Shown in pieces: positions 58,213 through 64,000 of a stretch of 64,000 nt of DNA. Made by a program: the position numbers and the translations under genes. The notes under the pieces were generated by a model. It was not told where the DNA came from. It made no database searches and saw only the letters and a program-made list of their open reading frames with translations. How positions within the stretch are numbered: the stretch's first letter is position 1; every line of letters starts with the position of its first letter. Origin of the DNA: Chlamydomonas sphaeroides (Eukaryota; Chlorophyta; Chlorophyceae; Chlamydomonadales; Chlamydomonadaceae); NCBI GenBank assembly GCA_001662425.1, contig BDDC01000355.1:1-64000 (forward strand). Direction: 5' to 3'.

Positions 58213-61200
58213 ATGATGGCGTGTCAGCGGATGGCGCGGCCTGGTGGTGCGCTGCTGGCAATGCTCTTGTTGCTGGCCGCTGGAGCGGCGGCGGACGTTA
58301 GGCACAGGGCACGGCTGCACCTTGCGGAGGTGGGTCGGGGTGGGGTCTGTGGAGGGGCTCGGGGAATGGGCGGGAGGGGGGCTGGCGGTGACACGCCCCC
58401 TCCGGGCTACCCCGGAGAGGCCACCCCACCCCACATCACATTGCGGCCCTGCTCTCCACCGCGGCCCGTCTGATGACTTGTTGTCGCATGCAGTGCCATG
58501 CGGCCATGCCACTGACACCGAACTGCCCTCTGATGCCGGCCCGCGGCGGCGTGCCCCGCCCCCACCTCGTCCAACCCTGCTCCCGAACTCTCCACCCTGG
58601 TCCTGCTATCAGATGCTGCGCAGCTCGGCCCCCGGTCGCGACGTGTATGGGACGCTGAAGAAGGACCAGCGCCAGATTTGGGAGTACACGGACGGCCGCG
58701 ACATCAACGAGACGATGGCCATCTTTAACGACATTACAGTGGACGTGACCGTCGCGGTCAAGCTTGTCGGCTTTAACGCTGACGGGTGAGGCAGCAAGCA
58801 GCGGAACGTAGCCGTCGCCGGCTGCAAGCACAGGCGGACTCGCCCGGACTGGGGAGGGGGCCAAGTAGCCGTCGCTTGCTGCAGAGCGCAGGCGGGCGGT
58901 GCCCGCACGCAGGCGGCCGGGTGGCCAGCACCGGAGGCAATGCACGCGAGCGGATGCCAAGCGAGCAGCGGCTGCCATGCTTCCGGCCCGCCGCTGCCGG
59001 ACGGCGCGCCCTCACATCCCCACACCCAACCTTCCGTTGAACGCGTGCGTATGATGCTCGTTACTCTCTGTACACCCCCACCTCCCTCTTAGTACGCTGC
59101 ACACTCGCCACCTCCCCACCTCCCTGTATCCTTCTGCCCTTCCTACCTCCCGCTCAGCATCAACGGCGTGCGCGTGGACGAGGAAGCCCTGCTGCGCCAC
59201 CTGCGCGCGCTGCACATCGACTGGCCCACCGTGGTGCTGGAGCCGGAGGTCAAGCACCTGGTGGGGCGAGGGTGGGAGGGCAGGCGCCGCGGATGCAGAA
59301 AGACCCTCGTGGGAGCACGGGAGGGGCAGGGCACACGGAAATGACCAGACCGGCGGCAAGCGCGCCCAGGGGTCTCAAGTGCGCGGCATGCGCCGAGTGA
59401 CGGAGGGTTTCGAGGTGTAGTTGGAGCGGGGTAAGGGGCAGCGCAAGCGCCATCAGCACCTGCAGCGGCCATTGGGCCCGGGGCGGAGGGCAGGGGCAGC
59501 GCTGGAGCGTATAAGGAGCTTTCCCCGATCGCTTCCCACCGGCCCTGCTCGCCCCTGCCCACCTTTGCTCCTCCCGCCCCACCCCCCGCAGGCCGTCCGG
59601 CCCCGGCTGCAGTTCTCGGTGACCAAGCCGCAGGGTCTCACGCAGCGGCTAGCGGGCGTGCTCACCAGCGCGCTCTTTGCCGCGCAGCAGGGTAGGGCGG
59701 GGCCGAGGCGCTGGCGAGGAGGGGCAGGCCGTGGGAGGGCGGGGCGGCCTGGCGGTTTGTACGCTTCGCTGAGGCACTGCTCGTGACGGTGGTGCTCCGA
59801 GCCACCTCCCCGCTCTGACTGGCGCCCGTGCGGCTGCTGCGCCAACGCCATGCACCGCGCCCCAGGCCCCAACGGCCGGCGGCACACGGTGTACCTGCCG
59901 CACTCGGTGGTGGACGACGTCATTGCGGAGGAGGAGCGCAACCTGGCGGCCTCGGGGGGCAGCCACGGGGGTGGCGCGGTACCGTACGGCTCCACCGCGC
60001 AGCCGCTGTTCAGGTGCGGCGGGGCGGGTCGGTGGAGGGCCAGATGGGCGGATTCAGCACACCCGTGCACCACTCGGTGGAGGGCGCAATGCGGGTCTGC
60101 CTCTCCCGCAATGGACCCCAGCAATACATCTTCCAGCCCGGGGGCCCTCCTCGGCGCGATATGCTGCCTTCCCCTCTCCCTGCCCCCGCCTGTGCTAGGC
60201 ATCGGGTCCGCGCCATGCGCTGCCCACTGTGCACAGCGCGCTTGCACCAGCGCGCTCACTACACCCTCGCCTCCCCGCTTCCCCCCGCGGCCCCAGCCTG
60301 TACGTGCTTAACCTGGAGCCCCCCGGCCAGACCGACTACCTGTACACCTACCTCGAGGAGCCGACGGTGGTGGATGCGGGCAACTGGTGGGGCCTGGGGG
60401 CGGGGGCGAGAGGGGTGGAGTCCAGGGCGCGTGGGGGAGGGCGTTGGTGGGGTGAGGGTAGGTATGGGCTGCCCGCGGCCAGGGGCGCTTGTGCATGGGC
60501 ATTTGGGCAGCGGGTCAGCGGGAAGCAAAGCCAGGGGCCTGCGGGCCCCTCGCTGCCACCCAGCGGCCCCTGCATCCCCTCCTGACCACCCAGCTCCAGC
60601 CTGTGCGGAGGTTCCGTCTCTCCACCCTCACGTCCCATCCCCACGACCTGCACCTCTCTGTCGCACGACCCCGCGGCCTGCTGCCCCCAGGTCCGACTTC
60701 CGGTCCTGCCCCGGCGCGCTGTACGCCTCGGAGCGCCGCGTGCCGGGCCCCGTGGCCGTGTCCTCTAACTTCGCGTGGGTGGACCTGGCGGCCATGCCCA
60801 ACTCGTACGGCCCGCTGCGGGGAGGCCACGGCCAGGTAGGGGTTGGGGCGAGGCGGCGCCAGAATGGTCGGGCCCAAGGGGGAAGCCGGCGGGGCGTACG
60901 TATCCGCCCGCGCCAAGCCGGGATCTTTCGCCTCGGACAGCCAGCTCGCCTCCGCCGGGCAACTCATGTCCATGATGGGCAAGTTTGTGCGGCCACGGCA
61001 AGACAGGGGTCGCGATCAGGCGGCAACGGGATAGGCGGGCCCTAGGGGGGCGGTTGTACGCAGCCTCCCGTGCCCAGACGCGTTCCTGGTGAGCATGTCT
61101 TGCGGGCTTGAGCCAGCGGGCCTTCCACCCCTTCACTGCGCCTCGCCCCCACCGGCCCCCTCCCCTGCCGCCAGGTGTTCCACCACAGCCTGCCGCACGC

Positions 61201-63844
61201 CAATGGCTTTACGCCCGCCGCCGTGCACGCCGCCATCCTGCCCGAGCTTGCTGCGCTGACGGGCAGCGCCGTGCAGCACCTGGCCTGGCCGCCGCTGGCG
61301 CACGGGCGGCCCGCCATGCCGCGCCTCGCCACCTCGCCGTCGGCCGACAACCTCATCGTGCAGGCGCGTGTGCCTCTGACAGCGTGTGCGCGCCTCGTGT
61401 GCGTTTGGCGCCACCTCCCCCTGTGTGCTCCCCCCCGGGGCTGATGAGCGGCCACATTGTTGCCGGGCTGCCGGGCGGGGTGCCGCCTACCCGATATGCA
61501 ACACCCCGGCGATTCGCTTGCGGCGGGGACTTCAGGGGAGTGATGGCACCATCCGCGCGCAGTGACGGCCAGCTCGCGCAGCTCGGCCGCATCCTGCGTT
61601 GCCAACAGCCCATCCTGGTGTGATGGCTGCACAGCAGCCCCGGTGCCGTCCACGCCAACCCGGTGCCAAGCCGCTCTGAGCCCCTGGCCCCTGCCCAGTC
61701 GGCTGGCACTCCCAGCGGCCCACCAATCCTGCTCACCTGCACGTCGCGCCCCTTGTCGCTGATGCCTCGCTCCCTGCCTACCTCCCTGCCGCCCCCCCCG
61801 CAGGTCATCCACATGCACGACACGCTCACGCCGCCGCCGCGTAACCTGAAGCTCGACGATCTCTCGGTGAGGCCCGGCCCGCAGTGAGCGGGCGCGGGGG
61901 CACGCTGGGGCTGCTAGCCACCGCCACCCAAGCTCGGGCCTCGGGCGCTGTGCGGCGCGTGCTGCTGTAGTGCGGCTGAGTTGCACTCGTGCTGTCGGTG
62001 CGGTGCAAGGTCACGCGTTGAAAAGTCATGCGCTGCGACGTGTTCATCATCACGATTGCGCCCGTTGCGGCCGCTGCTGCCTGGCGCAGGAGGTGATCAA
62101 CTCGGTGCTGGGCTCGGCCAACCTCAAGGCGACCGTGTCGGAGCACTTCCTGCCCTTCGCCAACTGCGACCTCTGCGTCAACGCTTACACCAAGTGAGCG
62201 CCGCCCGCCCCCTGCCACCGCCTGGCCCCTGACCGTGCTTCTGCCCTTACCTCACCCGCCCGCATCACCCCCACACCGCCCGAGCCCCGGCTGCCCGCCC
62301 TGGGCGCCAAAACCCACCGCCAGCGCGCACCAGCTGTTGTCAAGCAGCCCCTGCCACAACCATGCGCCTCCCTCGCCCTCGCCCTTCCTCTCTCCCCCTC
62401 CCAACAGCGCGCTGCGGGTGCGCACCCAGCGGCAGGAGGGCAGCACCGTGGTGGCCTCCAGCGGCCAGATCCTGGACCGCCTGGTGCTGCACCAGTACCT
62501 CAAGGAGTACTCGGAGGTGGGGCGGGGGTGGATGATTGGGAGGCAGGGGAAGAGAAGGGGCGGGCCGTGGGGTGCTGCGTGTGCATCGCAAGGCCGGTCC
62601 CACCGGTCCCTAGGGCGCTCAAGCCGCACCCAGTGGTAGCGGTGAGGCATGTGGTGTCAGGGGCTGCCGGTTGGTAAGAGGGCCAGGCCCGTCCAGGCCG
62701 GCAGCCACACCCACATGCAGGGGCCTGTGCCCGCCCCACGCCCCTCGTTGCCGCCCTGACCCGGCCTGCCCCCTCGTGCCCTCGCCCCCTGCTGCTGCCA
62801 GATCATCCTGGCCTACGCAGGGGTGCGCGACACCTCCCGGCTGCTGCCCATCTACGTGTTCGACCTCAGCCTGCGCGACGAGCCGCTGCTGCTGGACGGC
62901 ACTGAGCAGGTGGGCAGACATGACATGACACGAGTTTAAGTTGCATGTCTGTCTGTGCAACATATGCAAGTCAGTACTACCGGTACGTACTTGAGAAGTA
63001 CACCCTTTCCCTGCCCCTCCCCCCGCCCCCGCCCCCCTCCAGGCCGCCGGCTTCAACGACATGGTCGTGGCGGTGGCCACCCGCCACGAGCGAGTGCGCA
63101 CGCGCTTCAGCTGCGGCCACATGCCGCGGTCCAACGCCGCCAACGACGTCACGCGCACCGTCATCAGCGCGGTGCTCACCTCGGGTGCGGCGAGCCGGGG
63201 AAAACGCGCGTCGTAAGCTGCGGAGGCTGCGCCAGCCAAGCCACCGGGCGGGAGCGGGCGGGCTGCCGCCCACCCGCCCCTCCCACCGCCGCCCCCTGCC
63301 TCTCCCCTGCCTCTCCCCTCCTTGCCCCGCAGCCTTTGCGGTGCCGCACACCGCGCTGCGCTACCACCCCGCCTCGGGCCGCGGCTGGAACTACCTGTGG
63401 GCGCTGGGCGCCACGCCCTTCGGCCAGCTCAGCGAGGTGTCGCGCATCAGCGGCGCGCTGGCGGAGGCCGCGGGCCGCAACATGGCGGTCGCGGAGCTGG
63501 ACAGGCAGGCGGGCCGCATCGCGGCCGTGCTGGCGGTGAGGGCGCGAGGGCAACTGCGCCGCGAGGGCGCCAGCGCCGCCCCTGCCCCTGCGTCCTGACG
63601 TGCCGTACGCCGCGCGGGGCGCACTGGCTCAGCAGGCGCGCAGCACAACATGCCACTGCACACCATGCTTGCTTACACATCCTCACCATGCCCCCGCAGG
63701 CCATGTCGCGGCTGTCGCCCAAGGGCACCTGGGCGGCGGCGGTGCCGCAGGCCTCGCAGCTGCGGCGGCTGTGGGCGCGCCTCAACGTGGCCACGCTCAA
63801 GGTGGAGATGGCGGCGGCCGCGCTGGCGGCGGGCCGCAACGGAG
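58213..63844 (+). CDS. Conserved secretory protein of unknown function (3' end missing)
   Basis: Fifteen exons in continuous phase give at least 646 residues. Exon 15 ends in a donor at 63,845 and the rest lies beyond the window. The N-terminus is a strong signal peptide (MMACQRMARPGGALLAMLLL). Well-formed, non-repetitive blocks follow: DVYGTLKKDQRQIWEYTDG, DITVDVTVAVKLVGFNADG, LYVLNLEPPGQTDYLYTYL, NFAWVDLAAMPNSYGPL, HFLPFANCDLCVNAYT, GWNYLWALGATPFGQLSEV. They look conserved, but I cannot name a domain. The pattern weakly recalls a plant family of large membrane or secretory proteins with no known biochemical role. Exons: 58213-58329, 58613-58785, 59158-59260, 59592-59691, 59866-60013, 60297-60386, 60691-60835, 61175-61363 (or 61357), 61804-61866, 62090-62193, 62408-62516, 62802-62909, 63043-63184, 63333-63535, 63700-63844. 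Confidence 0.7.
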
Positions 63845-64000
63845 GTGAGCCCTGCCCCCCCCCGCGCCCTGGCTGCCGCCGCTAGGCGCTCCGCAATGCG
63901 CTTGCGTTCGCATGGAGGGGCGGATGCCGCCGCACCTGTGCCACGCCGCCGGAGCCGGTCTGGCTTGGCCCCCTTGCGCGTGCGACCACCCATGGGTCTG
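63845..64000 (+). other. Intron of the last gene, running to the window edge
   Basis: It starts with GTGAGC after exon 15. No acceptor with a good following exon is visible before the window ends. Confidence 0.5.

Noticed and set aside
60836..61174. Possible extra exon of the last gene
   Set aside because: Exons 7 and 8 join in phase without it and no good acceptor/donor pair encloses a conserved frame.

Overview
This is a nuclear window from a green alga, most likely a volvocine relative of Chlamydomonas. It is very GC-rich and carries genes broken into many short exons by GTGAG/GCAG-type introns. TGTAA poly(A) signals follow at least four of the genes. The gene content also fits: scavenger-receptor (SRCR) membrane proteins, a GT77-like glycosyltransferase, prolyl 4-hydroxylase and a selenocysteine glutathione peroxidase. 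There are no operons, CRISPR arrays or phage genes. All gene models below were built by eye from splice signals and reading-phase continuity.

Layout. 0.8-8.5 kb (-): a 1,049-residue receptor-like protein with two SRCR domains and a multi-pass membrane C-terminus. 9.7-11.0 kb: a degenerate partial copy of the next gene. 12.9-19.1 kb (+): a secreted SGNH/GDSL-type hydrolase. 19.1-21.0 kb: repeat-bearing intergenic DNA. 21.0-24.2 kb (-): a GT77-like nucleotide-sugar transferase. 24.2-26.1 kb: no complete gene, only exon-like fragments. 26.1-27.7 kb (-): a cold-shock-domain protein of UNR/CSDE1 type. 28.4-33.7 kb (+): presenilin. 34.9-36.4 kb (-): glutathione peroxidase with an in-frame TGA (selenocysteine) and a candidate SECIS hairpin in its 3'UTR. 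36.9-38.9 kb (+): a class II aldolase/adducin-like protein. 39.7-44.2 kb (-): nicotinamidase with a very large insertion and an assembly gap. 45.1-47.8 kb (-): SURF6, a nucleolar ribosome-biogenesis protein. 48.3-52.1 kb (+): plastid homoserine kinase. 53.1-57.8 kb (-): prolyl 4-hydroxylase with an ShKT domain. 58.2 kb to the window end (+): a conserved secretory protein of unknown function, cut off by the window edge.

The genes do not form one pathway. Two secretory-route enzymes (GT77-like transferase and prolyl 4-hydroxylase) fit the making of hydroxyproline-rich cell-wall glycoproteins, and several other products (SRCR protein, SGNH hydrolase, the last gene) also enter the secretory pathway. 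Four divergent gene pairs share short upstream regions of about 0.44-0.77 kb. The most notable single item is the selenoprotein GPX with its candidate type II SECIS at 34,439-34,495. Next come the mosaic SGNH pseudogene, the twofold exon-module duplication in the SRCR gene, and the large low-complexity insertions in presenilin and nicotinamidase.
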